Below are positions 49,201-61,477 of a stretch of DNA of 64,000 nucleotides, piece by piece. Position numbers and translations under genes: made by a program. The stretch spans positions 48,886,046-48,950,045 of the forward strand of contig NC_088302.1 of NCBI RefSeq assembly GCF_032854445.1, written 5' to 3'. The notes beneath the pieces were generated by a model. That model did no database searches and was not told where the DNA came from. It saw nothing but the letters and a program-made list of their open reading frames with translations. The DNA comes from Liolophura sinensis. Lineage: Eukaryota > Mollusca > Polyplacophora > Chitonida > Chitonidae. Every line of letters begins with the position of its first letter. The stretch's first letter is position 1.

Positions 49201-49429
49201 GTTCTACCGTTGTTAGGTCTGAAAACACGCTCGGATTGTCCTGCTCGCTGATGTCTATATTTTCATCACCAGAAGCACACAATTTCTCCTCAAGTTCCTT
49301 GTTTTTAAGGACCACAACAACAGCTAAAGCTACCGCTAAACCAACGACCAAAAGTCCACAAACGACACCACACTCCTTCCAGCGGCCTTTCTGGCGTGGT
49401 GGATATTCATTCACCATTGTCGTTGATCT
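46251..49429 (-). CDS. Gene D: membrane-bound copper-containing amine oxidase (AOC3-like)
   Basis: On the - strand the coding exons are 49417-47333 (695 codons) and 46559-46251 (102 residues plus stop), giving 797 residues. The donor is GACCAG|GTGTGT and the acceptor ATTGTTGCAG|GATCTT, phase 0. The TGATTACAG acceptor ends at 49430, twelve nt before the ATG, implying an untranslated first exon further upstream. Residues 17-37 form the signal anchor. The active site is complete: D400 in F-V-D-S, TPQ precursor Y488 in T-A-A-N-Y-D-Y, copper ligands H537 and H539 in H-H-H, and H707 in T-M-G-V-H-H-I-P-H-T-E-D-L-P. The expected activity is oxidation of primary amines to aldehydes outside the cell with H2O2 and ammonia. 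RGD at 135-137 lies in the D2 domain. Gene C is its closest relative here, alike from the anchor (VVGLAVALAVV) to the last exon. Confidence 0.96.
46560..47332 (-). other. Gene D intron (773 bp)
   Basis: Begins GTGTGT and ends ATTGTTGCAG on the - strand. It contains a short family X fragment at about 47090-47140 (AAATTGACAACAGGCCATAT) and a probable scrap of antisense SINE head near 46690-46725. Confidence 0.9.
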
Positions 49430-50559
49430 CTGTAATCAAATGAGACACACGAAGGATTAACAGTTAGCAGTTAAGATATTTTCTCAGGGACTGTTGTGCA
49501 TCCGCAGTTAGAAACTAAATTGAACGCGCAAGGCGTTCTGGCCATTGCATGCACTGTTAGTACAGTGCATTGCAATGTTAGTACAGTTCAACGTAGGATT
49601 AACGAAATTAATGTAACAACCCACAGCCTATTGTTGTCAAGGGGAAAAGCGGGGAAAGATGATCCTTGGAGATAATAGGGCGTCAATCTCGTGGGCATGC
49701 AAGCCTAGTAACCAGCCATCAGCCTACTCTCCTAAGACAGAGGCCCTTAACAGTCGATCTACACATACGTGCCCTCTGTTGTAAAAACAAATATCAGATA
49801 CGGTTACCTAGAGACAGCTAATTAACATATCCCGGGAGAACCAGTGGAAAGGAGCGCACTATCTGTCGCAGGCGCCTAAATCATCATTACAATTAATCTA
49901 AAGATGAGCTGGTAGTTTCCTGCTACATCTAATCTTTAGAAATAAAATCCATTGTGGAGTGTTCTAAAAGACTTGATCAACAGTTAAGTCCCTTATTCAA
50001 GGACTGATTGACCGATGAACTGCTTGAACATGAAAACTGACAGTTGACTCTGGATGGTACATCTGACCTGTCTCTGTTCCTTAACTGCAGAACTCTGGTC
50101 TACATAAGTTATAGAATCACGAAACAATCTTAGACTTAAGTCAAACATTAAATCATTAAGTTTGGTTTATTTATTTATTTTCTTTTATTTTGGCTACATT
50201 AGCTGAAATTTATATTATTGTAACTGGCCCTGGATTTACGTTGTAAAGCAAGATTTTCACCTAGTTACATAAAAAAAAATAAAATTTTAAAGTCATTTGA
50301 AATTTTGACCTAAGGTCTATGAACATCGTTTCGTCATCCCGGAGCCAGGGGCCATATATATCAAACGCCTTAAGACTTAAGTAAAAAATTCAAATACAGC
50401 TACAATTAAAATATTTTGCCGTTGGCAGTTTAAAATTGTACACTGATTCTTTACTACGGAACAATGTACCAACCATAATTTCAGCTCTTTCCTGTTCTCA
50501 TTTTGGCTTTGTAAGCCATTACAATTTATAACTTGTAGGGAGTATTGGACATAACATAA
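49430..50559. other. Upstream flank of gene D
   Basis: No gene or clear repeat. The leader exon and promoter of gene D should lie in or beyond this stretch but could not be placed. Confidence 0.4.
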
Positions 50560-51720
50560 CCAGCCCTAAAGTTCGCCGGTTATAACCGTTACAGTACAAG
50601 TACCAGACGCCCTAAAATTCGGATTAATCAACAGTATTTTGTCTCCCCTGTACACATGGCGCCAATTTTCATTGTCTCCCACTTGTCTCGGTGTCAAAAA
50701 TGCCTTCCAAAAAATGGAGATTGTTTCATAGACAACCGATCATGCAGGTACGTTATTGGGTATCAAAAAACTTTTAGGGCAAGTCACGGACGCCTTGGAA
50801 TGGGGATTAATGTATTTTGTTTCTTCTTTAAGTTTAGTGCCATCTGAAACCGTTTGCAACTTGCCACGGTGTTCAAAAATACCTTCTGAAAAATTGGTAG
50901 TTTTTCTAAGTTAACCGACCATACAGGTACATTCGTGGTGGCAAAAAACGTATCGTCTTAGTCGTAGATGCGCACGAATGGGGATTAATCGACACCATTC
51001 TTCACGTCTTTAATTGTTATGATATTTTAGACCGTCTGCGACTTGCCACGGGGTCAACCAGGAATTCGAAGTAATGGGCACTTTTTGAAAGATAAGCAAC
51101 CCTTAATGTATATTTTGTGGGATAGAAAGCATATAGTGCAAGTCCCAGACGCTTTGTCTTAATTTATCATGAAAATTAGTGCCATTTTAGACGGTCTGCA
51201 ACTTGCCACGGTGTCTAAAATGCCATCTGCAAAGTGGGTATTCTATGCAAGATAACGAATATAATGATACATTCGTGGCGTCAGAAAACTGATAGTGCAA
51301 ATCGCTGTCGCGCTGAAATGTGAATCAATAGATAGTATTTTGTCTTATCTTTACATTTAAAGCCGTTTTGTACCGCCTGCAACTTGCCAGCGTGTCCAAA
51401 ATACCTTCTGGAAAATGGATATATTTTTTTAAGTTAACCGAGCATATGGGTATATTTGTGGGGTCAGAAAACTTATAGTGAAAGTCACAGACGCCCTAAA
51501 ATGGGAATTAATGGACAGTATTTTGTCATAATTAAATTTAGTGCCATTTTAGACCGTTTTCAACTTCCCACGGTGTTAAAAAAACCTTCTGAAAAATGGG
51601 TATTTTTTGTAAATTAACCGACCATATCGGTATACTCATGAGATCAGAAAACATTTAGAGAAGAGACCAAATACAGTCGATTAATCCCCATTTAAGAGCG
51701 TCTATGGCTTCTGCTAACTT
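50560..51720. repeat. Diverged ~181-bp tandem array, about 6 copies
   Basis: The anchor CTGCAACTTGCCACGGTGT recurs near 50856, 51038, 51198, 51379 and 51560, with an earlier weak copy near 50670. Each unit also holds GTGCCATTTTAGACCG, GGGTATT, AACCGACCATA, TTCGTGGGGTCAGAAAAC, GTCACAGACGCC and ATGGGGATTAAT. Copies are old and unequal in decay. Confidence 0.8.
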
Positions 51721-52130
51721 TACCGCGCCAACGTAGTCCTACACTTAAAAGCCCAGTCGTATTGGGTGTTTGTGGGTGGTAGTCGGCTATTGAATGTCTT
51801 CACAGCGATTGTTAGAATACAAACAACTTTTCAAACTGCGATGAATCACCAGAATCGCGCTTTCACGAGAAACGTGATCTGACTGAGTCGCGTATGTTTA
51901 AATTACAACAGTAACGGGGTTGTTTGAATCGACACCGATTGTAGCTAAGTACTGATATACTTTTACATCTATACCACACAATGTATCTTTTAGTTCCCGA
52001 TATTATCTCACAAATGCTACAACGACTCTTTGCAGGATTATTACTTTCATTTCGAAATAGGCGGAGTGTTCAAATACTGTGTCTGGCGCGCCATTGTGAC
52101 ATTAAAAACTATCAAGCTGCGGTGGAAATG
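51721..52130. other. Short spacer between two arrays
   Basis: No feature recognised. Confidence 0.4.
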
Positions 52131-52765
52131 GTGACTGTGCCCATCCAATGGAGACAGACATCTGCCTCAGGTGGTAATGGTATTATTTTGGGCTAGTGAT
52201 TATACCCACACAAGGCAGGCAGACCTCTGGCTCAGGTGGTAATGATGTTATTTTGGACTAGTGACTACACCCATTCAAGGCAGACAGACATCTAGCTCGG
52301 TTGGTAATGGTGTTATTTTAGGCTAGTGACTATACCCATCCAAGGCAGACAGACACCTGGCTCATGTGGTAATGGTGTTATTTTGGACCAGCGACTAGAC
52401 CCATCCAAGGCAGACAGACATCTGGCTCAGGTAGTATTGGTGTTATTTTGGACTAGTGAATATACCCACCCAAGACAGACAGACATCTGGCTAATGTGGT
52501 CACATTTGCTTTAGACCTGTGACTACACCCACCAAAGGCAGACATACGTCTAGCTGAGGTGTTAGTAGTTACATTTGCTTTAGACCAGTGAGACAGACAT
52601 CTAGCTCATGTGGTAATGGTGTTATTTTGGACTAGTGAATATACCCACCCTAGGAAGACAGACATCGGGGTGAGGTGGTATTTGTGTTATTTTGGACTAA
52701 TTCCTCCACCCACCCAAGCCAGACAGACGCCTAGCTGAGGTGGTAGTAGTTACATTTGATTGGAC
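52131..52765. repeat. 65-bp tandem array, about 9 copies
   Basis: Units start GTGACTATACCCATCCAAGG, continue CAGACAGACATCTGGCTC and GGTGGTAATGGTGTTATTTT, and repeat at 52196, 52261, 52326, 52391 and 52456 exactly 65 bp apart. The last copies have deletions and substitutions. Confidence 0.92.
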
Positions 52766-52955
52766 CAGCACTGAGGTAGCAAGGCGAGGTAACGAGGTAA
52801 TGAGGTAGCAATGTGAAGGGAGACAGCGAACTAGTGACATAATCTCGCTACGTCCTTACCCATGACCTCGCTGCCTGGCGAGGGAGCGAGGCCGAGATGC
52901 CGCGAGATAGCAAAGTAACGAGGCAGCGAGGTAGCGAAGTGGGGAGCAGTTAGTG
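52766..52955 (+). mobile_element. GAGGTAGC-rich foldback element, left arm
   Basis: Repeats of GAGGTAGCGAGGTAAC with inverted CTCGCTACGTCC pieces, ending CGAAGTGGGGAGCAGTTA. That end is inverted at 53448-53462, so this may be one arm of a single element with its partner at 53448-53642. Confidence 0.5.
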
Positions 52956-53079
52956 TAATCACTTTAGTGTCAGATTTAGGCATACACCGTACGTAAGTTG
53001 GGTTCTTGAGATGGGTTCTTGCACCCGTGTGCCTAATTAAGTATTATATCACTCAACACGACTACGTCACTAAAATTTC

Positions 53080-53185
53080 AGCGACCGAGAGGGTTAGCGC
53101 TCCAATGCGGCGTAATAACCCAAGTGCCTCTCTCCAATGCGGTCTCCGTGAATTCAGACCAGCTCTGAATCCTGTCACCAACCAG
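53080..53185 (+). mobile_element. SINE head fragment
   Basis: GGTTAGCGCTCCAATGCGGC, AATAACCCAAGTGCCTCTC, CCAATGCGGTCTCCGTGAAT and CCAGCTCTG match the tRNA-related half of the family; the 3' half is absent. Confidence 0.65.
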
Positions 53186-53447
53186 TACTGAAATATGACG
53201 TTGTCAAGACTAATATGACGGACAACGATGGAAGGGAAAGCGATCACTATGTATACCCCAACAAAAATCCTGTCCCAGGGCCACAGAAGCACAGAAGCAC
53301 TGACCTAGCTGGGACTATTATGTAATAGATCCAGGGCCTGGCACTTAGAGTGTGTTGATTTCAACCGGGATCACATCCTGCCAGGTTTCTCAAGAAGCCA
53401 ACTTACACGCGGGGTATGTCTCAGCCTGACACTGAAGTGATTATAAT

Positions 53448-53642
53448 AACTGCTCCCCGACTCTCTACCCTGCAAAGGCTGCGAGATTATGTTAATCTCG
53501 CTACCTCGATGTCTCGCATCGCTACCTCACTGCCTCATGGCTACCGCGCTACTTCGTTACCTCACTTCGCCACCTAGTTACAGCTGCCTACCGCTGTATT
53601 ACAAAGGTCGAGGTAGCAAGATGCTTTCTATCGGCTTCCATA
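53448..53642 (-). mobile_element. GAGGTAGC-rich foldback element, right arm
   Basis: AACTGCTCCCCGAC is the inverted end of the left arm; CTCGCTACCTCG-type units follow, then TATTACAAAGGTCGAGGTAG, CAAGATGCTTTC and TTCCATA, the same right terminus as the 38523-38777 element. Confidence 0.55.
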
Positions 53643-55245
53643 CCAGTATGTCATAAAACTAGGAGTGATTTCACACTAAATAGTCACAGAAAAAACATTA
53701 TATCAGATAAACTTGGTTGCTGCATTACGTTACACAAGATAACTCTTGTCTGAATGTTTCTAGCGAAGTTTTTAAGAGAAATAAAGTCTAATTTGTAATG
53801 GGTTTTGACCTGTGTGAAATTGATTTTATAACCAGCGGCAAAACAAAGGAAAAGATCACGTGGTCGGGTACAGGTAGAGCTTTTACACCTGGCCCCAGAT
53901 ACAGGCGGGGCAAGAACAGGTAGGTTGGATAAGCGAGTTTATTTGCCCTGAGCCACGTTACATGACACGTGTAGGCCTACTCTGCCCGGGCATCGCTTGT
54001 TCCGCTACTATAACAATGAGCCCCCTAGTAGCATTATGCAGAGCATTCACCAAGCAGCTGCATGCTCACTTAATGATTGTACAAATATGTCAACTTAACT
54101 TTTCGCTGGTATCATCGATCTAAGTTATATACTGTAGCTGTAGTCACAGGCGTAGTATCTTTTAGCTGGGACTAATCTCTTGTATTAGTTCCACCTTCTA
54201 GTGATCGCTGTCATCTTCAGCACAGATATATGTTTCCAACACTGAAAGAACGACATGAATACTGGATTTTGTGAGACTTCAGGTGTTTTAGCCCATCCAG
54301 CTGAGTGTAACGCCAGTCGGGAAAGTGAAGAGTTTACTTTTAGCAGCGAGACCAGTATTATTTGAAACATCGGAGCGAAGCGAATTTGAAAGTACAGCAT
54401 AGTACTCACAATGTTCAAGTGACGACCGTCTGCCGACGTCCTCTGCTTGAGGTAGTCTGTGTATGACTGGCCTGTGTAGACTATTAAAAATAGGTCAGCG
54501 TGTGTTTACAGCCACTCTACCGCGCTGTTACCTGTGGGGCTTGTCCACACATATCATCGAGTGGGTCAAGAAAAACATAGGTTGGTACGTTTACCTCCCT
54601 GGATAGTATTACATGCTGTTTATTTAAGCTTGTTATTTAACCATTAAACAAACAGGGATTTAAGCTTGTTTACTAGTTAGGTTTACTTTTATGTGAAATA
54701 TTGGAATTTTCTTCAGAGATAAAAGAGCTATTTTGCATTATTTATAGATATCGTCCTACTGAATTTCGCTAAAGCTACAATATCAATTAATTTGTTTTGG
54801 ATTCTAAAGATAAAAGTTAGATTACGTCTGAAATTAAAGGAGAAATAAAAAGGATTTATTTAATCGTTGGCCTCATCAAAAAACAGTAACCATTATTACT
54901 TTGTACAAATAAGAAAAGAATAAAGTCACTTCATCAATCACTTCAGACGGAAGAACGAACCTCAAATTGTAAGGTGTGAAATAAAGTTTGGTAGAAAATT
55001 GCAAAAAGACATGCTGTAACATAATTAAAATAAAACAGACGTTTTCCCACCTATTGTTACCCATGGTGGTTTTATTTACGATAAGCATACGCTCTGAGCG
55101 ATTATTTTATCAGTACCTTCGCCTTACACTCCTGATAATAGTATTTCTTTTTTTAAATCATTATTACCTCAGATGAAATATTGGAGGTTCCAGCCAATGT
55201 AGACATTGTAAAATATAAACGAAATCGTTAGGCCCAAGTAATGTG
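53643..55245. other. Non-coding stretch, nothing recognised
   Basis: No supported gene or repeat before the LINE remnants. Confidence 0.45.
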
Positions 55246-56110
55246 AGTCCGAGAATTGTTTTTGAGACTAAATCCATAGTGGAGCCCAGACTTTCCCCGT
55301 TATTTAACATTTCTCCGATATTCTTGTTAAGCGGTGTTTGCAAAGTCTTTAAAAGGGCTGTTTTTAAACATGTTATTCGTCATTTCTGTGGTGACATGTC
55401 ACAATACCAAGACTATTTTCTTACTGGTGGGCTATTTTCGAGTGATTTGAAGATTACACGTCCTATGGGAACAATCTGAGTTGCGCGAGTTACGTGCTGG
55501 TATACCACAGGGTTTAGTCCTCGGTTCCCTGTTATTTTATTATATGCTATTATCAATAACGTATTAGCGATATTATCAATAACATACGTCTGTGTGCAGA
55601 GGACATGTGTCTTTACGAAATGTCCAGTCAGCTATTAAATATTATCTTCAACATGATGTTGTCGATTTCAACCCTGATGAGACAAAAGCTCTACTTGTGT
55701 CCAGACGCAGAGATCCTTCTAAATGTTTGGTCTAATTTGCCAACATATAAACATCTGAGTGTTGACGGCTCTTGGAGTGCCCACGATGAAAACTTTATGA
55801 CTGCTGCCGCTAAAACATCAGCAATATTTTTACACAATATTTTTCTAAAATACAAATTAGATCGTATAAGTATAGAAACTATGAATAAATCATTTATAAG
55901 ACAAAGCATGGAGTACACAGACGTTGTTTGAGGCAATTTGACAGAAAGTCAAGTCAACAGACTCGAACATATCCAGAAAGATTGTCTTAGGACAATATCA
56001 GGTGTTATGAGGAGTGCTTCGTCTGACCTACCATATTTATATTTTTCCAAAAATATATGAAAACTCTATTCAAATTTATTTTACATTTATGTTAAACATA
56101 TTCTTTATGT
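55246..56110 (+). pseudogene. Decayed LINE (non-LTR retrotransposon) reverse transcriptase, copy 1
   Basis: Across several frames it shows RT landmarks in order. The F-x-L-L-S-x-V-C-K-V-F and AVFKHVIRHF segment lies near 55300-55390. AGIPQGLVLGSLLF (motif B) lies near 55490-55540, and AEDMCLY, a mutated A-D-D box, near 55595-55620. VDFNPDETKALLVSRRR lies near 55660-55715 and NRLEHIQKDCLRTISG near 55955-56010. Frameshifts and stops break it, so it is inactive. The upstream endonuclease is absent. A Jockey/CR1-type clade is suggested but not established. Confidence 0.85.
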
Positions 56111-56259
56111 AAATGAAAACATCTCAGATATATTTTCAGTGAATTCTGTTTAAATGTATTTGGATAAAAATATAATAATCATGTTTTTAAGGTATCGGTG
56201 AAATAGCTCTTTTTAAAACATAGTTTGACAGAATTTTAAAAAATATGTCATTGATATAA

Positions 56260-56490
56260 TCGCGGTCGACTGGTAAAGAATGCTACCGCACCACGATCAA
56301 AGGAGGTTCTCACCAATGCTGTCTTTATGCGCTCAAGTTTTTCTCATGTTGACTTGCTCTCCAGTCTTACGTAGGAAGGTCTGCTGCAAACTTCGGATGG
56401 TCGTGGGTTTCCGTTTTCCTCTCAACATAATACTGGCTTCCGTCGTATTTATAGGTTAAATATCCCGGAGAAACGATACGACTAATATTC
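56260..56490 (+). mobile_element. Old, diverged SINE between the two LINE copies
   Basis: GGTTCTCACCAATGCTGTC, GCGCTCAAGT, TACGTAGGAAGGTCTGC, GGATGGTCGTGGGTTTCC and ATAATACTGGCTTCCGTCG follow the family order. The tail is lost. Confidence 0.75.
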
Positions 56491-56509
56491 CTAAACAACG
56501 GAAAATAAC

Positions 56510-57725
56510 AATGTGACCCCTTATTACAGAGGATTGCCACGTCATGAAGTACAAAACTATATACCGATTTCTTTGTTAAGATGTGTAGCAAGGTTTTTGA
56601 GAGGGCTGTTTCTAAACACGTATTTCGTCAGTTTTGAAGTGAGATTTCGCAATACCACCACGGCTATCTTACATCCTGTTCAACCATTACTTTATTTTAG
56701 ACATATGTTTTGACATCGTGTCATTAGGTGGGAGTAAAGGGGTATATTTTCTCTTCTGTGATATTTCCAAAGCATTTGTCTGGCATAGATGCTTACTGTC
56801 AGTTACAGTTTTTGGAATAGCTGGTGAACTTTTTGATTGGTTTGAAAAATACATGTCCGACATGAACCATCGTGTTATTATTAATGCAGAACAGTCTGAA
56901 TTTTGTGAGTTGCTTGTTGGTGTATCACGGGGTTCAGTCCCTGTTATGTTTTTTATATATTAACGATCTGCCTAGTGGTATTATCAATATTACATGTTTG
57001 TTTGCAAGCAATACCTGTCTTTACGTGATGTCCATTGAGGTATTAAATATTAACTCTCAGTTAAATTTTGAACACGATTTACGTCTGAAGAATGGCTTCC
57101 CAGTTTAAATCTTGATGATACAAAAGCGCTACTTGTGTGCAGGCGCAGAGTTTTCGGTTGGCTTTAGGTCTATCGTAGTTGATATACTGCCTACACATAA
57201 ACACCAGGGCCCAGTTGTTGGTAAGTGTACTCGCTATTACTGGTATTAAGTCAGATTTAATTTTAAAATTTTTAGTGAACCTCTGCAGCCTATGCAATTC
57301 TCCACAGTCAAAGTGTAACAGCAGCACTTTTAGTTTACATTTAATATAATGTTACACATTTTCTTCATCTTAATCGAAGATTGAAGACTTAAACTTAAAT
57401 CTGGTATTAGGTTTTAACCAAGTTTTGAACAACCGAGCCCTATGTACTGTCTTTTCTAATTATATAAATTGTTGAACTACAACCGCTAAAAAAATCAGCA
57501 ATATTTTGTGCTCTAAAATACAAATTAACTCGTAAAAGTTTAGAAACTATGTAAATATCATTAATAAGACCGAGCAAGGGGTGAGCAGACGTTGTTTGAG
57601 ACAGTTTGAAAGAAACTCAAGCCAACAGATTAGAACATATCCGCAAATATTGTCTTGATGTTATATATGTTTTAACAATAAGAGATGTCACGAGAACTGA
57701 TTCGCCTGACCTAATGTATTTAGAG
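56510..57725 (+). pseudogene. Decayed LINE reverse transcriptase, copy 2
   Basis: PISLL and CSKVFERAVSKHVFRQF lie near 56560-56640 in two frames. FCDISKAF (motif A) with WHRCLL lies near 56750-56795 and GIAGELFDWFEKYMSD follows. A broken motif B and INDLPSGII sit near 56960-56990. FASNTCLY, a destroyed A-D-D box, lies near 57000-57020, LNLDDTKALLVCRRR near 57100-57150 and ANRLEHIRKYCLDVI near 57625-57665. It parallels copy 1 segment by segment. Confidence 0.87.
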
Positions 57726-58889
57726 ACTGGACAAATGAATGTTTTTCGCTGTTTTCTAGTAATGATAGCCGTAAAGCTTAACTTTTTTTATTTTAGCAAA
57801 CCTCTTTATTATGTAAAAAGCGGAAAGTGTGGATGGCGTGATTATTCCTGACGGAAAATTTAATGATTGATAAAAATGAGATCGAGCTGTATCACTAATG
57901 CCATCACTTCGAAGTACGCTGCAAGGCAGCTTTGAGGAATTAGGGTTCTGCTTTTGTGAGACAGTGGGTTGGTTCACCACAGACAACCCTGGAAATTTGT
58001 CCATGAATATATCTTTACCTCCTTAATCATTGCAGAATGGTTTTCAGAAATAAATTCAATATGTTCTGAAAAATCCTGATGGGAGTCGTCATGAAGATTA
58101 TTTATATTTGTCTTACTTTGCATTTTCTGCAATATCTGTAACTCAAGCAGTTGGCTATTACATACTTTGGTGGACCTGTGGGACCATAATGAAGAAAAAC
58201 AACATACTAGCGGCACTGGTGTCAAGTCTGATGTCTGTTGAACTCAGTGTGGATTGCCAATCTATGGTGTCACACTTTGGAAAGTTAAAGAGAAGCTTCC
58301 CAAAATCGAGTTGTTTTCACTCGGAGATGAGAATTCCTTGTTGAATGTTGTATAATCTGCAAATCTGACAAGCCTATATGTAATTCTAAGTTCTTTCCAG
58401 CACTCGGTTGTGTCCAAATAAAACAACATTAAAAATAGCTAAAATATTCTGAAATATATCGTTGAGAGTTAAAACAAACACGAACATGTTTCATTGTTAA
58501 ATATGTGAACAAATTTTAATTTTAGCCAATTGCTGCGAGACGGAAAATTCCGTTTGAACATTTTAGTCTTGGCTTGTGCGTATGATACCAATTCAAGATT
58601 TACATTGGGTGGAACAGGACAGTGCGGTCAGACTGCTGTCACATTTCATCCATCTCTGCATACCCAAATAAATGTAGCACTGTTCCACAACTGTAACAGA
58701 TTCAACTGTAACACATGCCGGCACACTCAAATAGCTGTCAAATACCTGTCCCCTACTCATACCTCTCTATATACCCACACAAATGTATCATTGTTACGCA
58801 GCTGTAATGGGTATTCATCTGATACACCTTTCGTTTTAATGTGGCCTTTGCCTTTAAGCGTCTATATACATAACTCTAACACAATCACT
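57726..58889. other. Non-coding stretch, nothing recognised
   Basis: Short unrecognised frames only, leading into the satellite. Confidence 0.4.
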
Positions 58890-59497
58890 ACTTTGTGACT
58901 CACAGAGCTGAAACCTTACACATTGGTAACATAATCTACTCACAGAGCTGAAACCGTAGCATATTTGTAGCAATAATCTACTTACAGAGCTGAAACCCTC
59001 GCACATTTGTAGGAATAATCTACTCACAGAGCTGAAATCTTCGCACAGTTGTAGCACAGTCTACTCACAGAGCTGAAATCCTCACACATTTGGAACATCA
59101 TATACTCACAGAGCGAAAACCCTTGCACGTTTGTAGCACAATCTACTCACAGAGCTGAAACCGTCGTAATAATCTACTCACAGAGCTGAAACCCTCGCGC
59201 ATTTGTAACATAATCTACTCACAGAGCGGAAATCCTTGCACATTTGTAGCACAATCTACTCACAGAGCGGAAACCCTCACGCAGTTGCGGCACAATCTGC
59301 TCGAAGAGTTGAAACCTTCGCACCTTTGTAACATAATATACTCACAGAGTTCAAATCCTCACACAGCTGTAGCACAATATATATTCGCAGAGCGGAAATC
59401 CTCGCACATCTGTAGCACAATCTGCTCGAAAAGCTGAAACCCTTGCACAGTTGTAGCACAATCTACTGACAGAGCTGAAACCCTCGCACATTTGTGA

Positions 59498-59822
59498 GTG
59501 AGTGAGTGCTTATGGTTTAATGTCGTACTCAACAATTTTTCAGTCATATGACGACGAAGGAATCCTTGGGGTGCATGTACGTGTAATGTTCCTCCTTGTT
59601 GCAGGACGGATTTCCAACGCTCTTTTATTTAGTGCTGCTTCACTGAGACGACTTACCGAAGGCAAGTAAGGCGCCCCGCCCGAGCCATTATACTGATACG
59701 GGTAAACCAGTCGTTGCACTATCCCCTTCATGCTGAACGCCAAGCGAGGAAGTTACAGCTTCCTCTTTTAAAGTCTTAGGTGTGACTCGATCAAGGATTG
59801 ATCCTGGATCTACCCGTCCCGA
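59498..59822 (+). mobile_element. Second SINE-like element type, inserted in the satellite
   Basis: A GTGAGTGAGTGAGTGCTTAT start, GTCGTACTCAACAATTTTTC, AGTCATATGACGACGAAGG, AGGCAAGTAAGGCGCCCCGC, CCATTATACTGATACGGGT, GCACTATCCCC and GGATCTACCCGTCCC follow one another. The satellite resumes directly on both sides. I recognise the sequence style from molluscan genomes but cannot name the family. Confidence 0.7.
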
Positions 59823-61216
59823 TCGCACATTTGTAGCAATAATCTACTGACAGAGCTGAAACCCTCGCACATTTGTAGCACAGTCTAATTACAGAGCTGA
59901 AACCTGGCACATTTGTAGCAATAATCTATTTACAGAGTTGAGACACTCGCAAATTTGTAGCACAATTTACTCACATTGCTGAAATCCTCACATAGTTGTA
60001 GGAAAAATATACTCACAGAGCGGAAATTCTCGCACATTTGTAGCACAACCTACTCACAGAGATGAAACCATCGCACAGTTGTAGCAATAATCTACTCACA
60101 GAGCTTTAACCTTGCACAGTTGTGGCAGTATCTACTCACAGAGCTGAAATCCTCGCACAGTTGTAGCACAATCTACTCAGAGAGCTGAAACCGTCGCATA
60201 TTTGTAGCAATAATCTACTCACAGAGCTGAAACCCTCGCGCATTTGTAACATAATCTACTAACAGAGCGGAAATCCTTGCACATTTCTAACATCATCTAC
60301 TCACAGGGCTAAAACCCTCGCACAGTTGTAGCACAATCTACTCACAGAATTAAAATCCTCGCACAGTTGTAGCATAATATACTCACACGCGGAAATCTTC
60401 GCACATTTGTAACAAAATCTACTCACAGAGCGGAAACCCTCACGCAGTTGCAGCACAATCTGCTCGAAAAGCTGAAACCGTCTCACATTTGTAACATAAT
60501 ATACTGTCAGAGCTAAAACCCTCGCACATTTGTAGCAATAATCTACTAACAGAGCTGAAACCCTCGCACATCTGTAGCACAGTCTACTCACAGAGCTGAA
60601 ATCCTCACACATTTGTAGCACACTCTACTCACAGAGCTGAAACCGTAGCATATTTGTAGCAATAATCTACTTGCAGAGCTGAAACCCTCGCACAGTTGTA
60701 GCACAATCTTCTCGCATAGCTGAAACCCTCGCACGTTTGTACCACAATCTACTCACAGAGGGGAAACCCTCGCACAGTTCTAGCGCAATCTACTCACAGA
60801 GGGGAAACCCTCACACAGTTGTAGCAATAATCTACTCACAGAGCTGAAACCCTCGCACAGTTGTGGCAGTAATCTACTCACAGAGTCGAAATCCTCACAC
60901 AACTGTAGCACAATCTACTCACACAGCTGAAATCTTCACAAATTTGTAGCACAATCAACTCAGAGAGCTGAAACCGTCGCATATTTGTAGCAATAATCTA
61001 CTGACAGAGCTGAAACCCTCGCACATTTGTAACACAATTTACTCACAGAGCAGAAATCCTCACACAGTTGTAGCACAATCTACTTCCCAGAGCTGAAACC
61101 CTCGCACATTTGTAACATAATCTACTTACAGAGTTGAAATCCTCACACACTTGTAGCATAATATACCCACAGAGCGGATATCATCGCACATTTGTACCAC
61201 AATATAATCACAGAGC

Positions 61217-61477
61217 AGGGGCCTCCGTGGCTCAGTTGGTTAGCGCTATAGCACAGCGAAATGACCCAGGAGTCTGTCACCAATGCGGTCGCTGTGAATT
61301 CAAGTCCAGCTCATGCTGGCTTCCTCTCCAGCCGTACGTGGTAAGGTTTGTCAGCAACCTGCGGATGGTCGTGGGTTTCCCCCGGCCTCTGCCCGTTTTC
61401 CACTCACCATAATGCTGGCCGCCGTCGTATAAGTGAAATATTCTTGAATACAGCAGGTCAGATAAATAAATAAATAC
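61217..61477 (+). mobile_element. Full-length tRNA-derived SINE, inserted in the satellite
   Basis: GGGGCCTCCGTGGCTCAGTT at the head and GATAAATAAATAAATA at the tail. The satellite motif TCACAGAGC sits at 61208-61216 and 61478-61486, serving as target-site duplication. It postdates the array. Confidence 0.93.

Noticed and set aside
60301-60621. Open frame of 106 codons within the 41-bp satellite
   Set aside because: It follows the repeat and is broken by indels in neighbouring units; no unique sequence is attached.
61217-61300. Possible functional tRNA gene at the SINE head
   Set aside because: Boxes A and B are tRNA-like but the arms do not fold as a tRNA and the segment continues into the SINE body; the same holds for the other copies.
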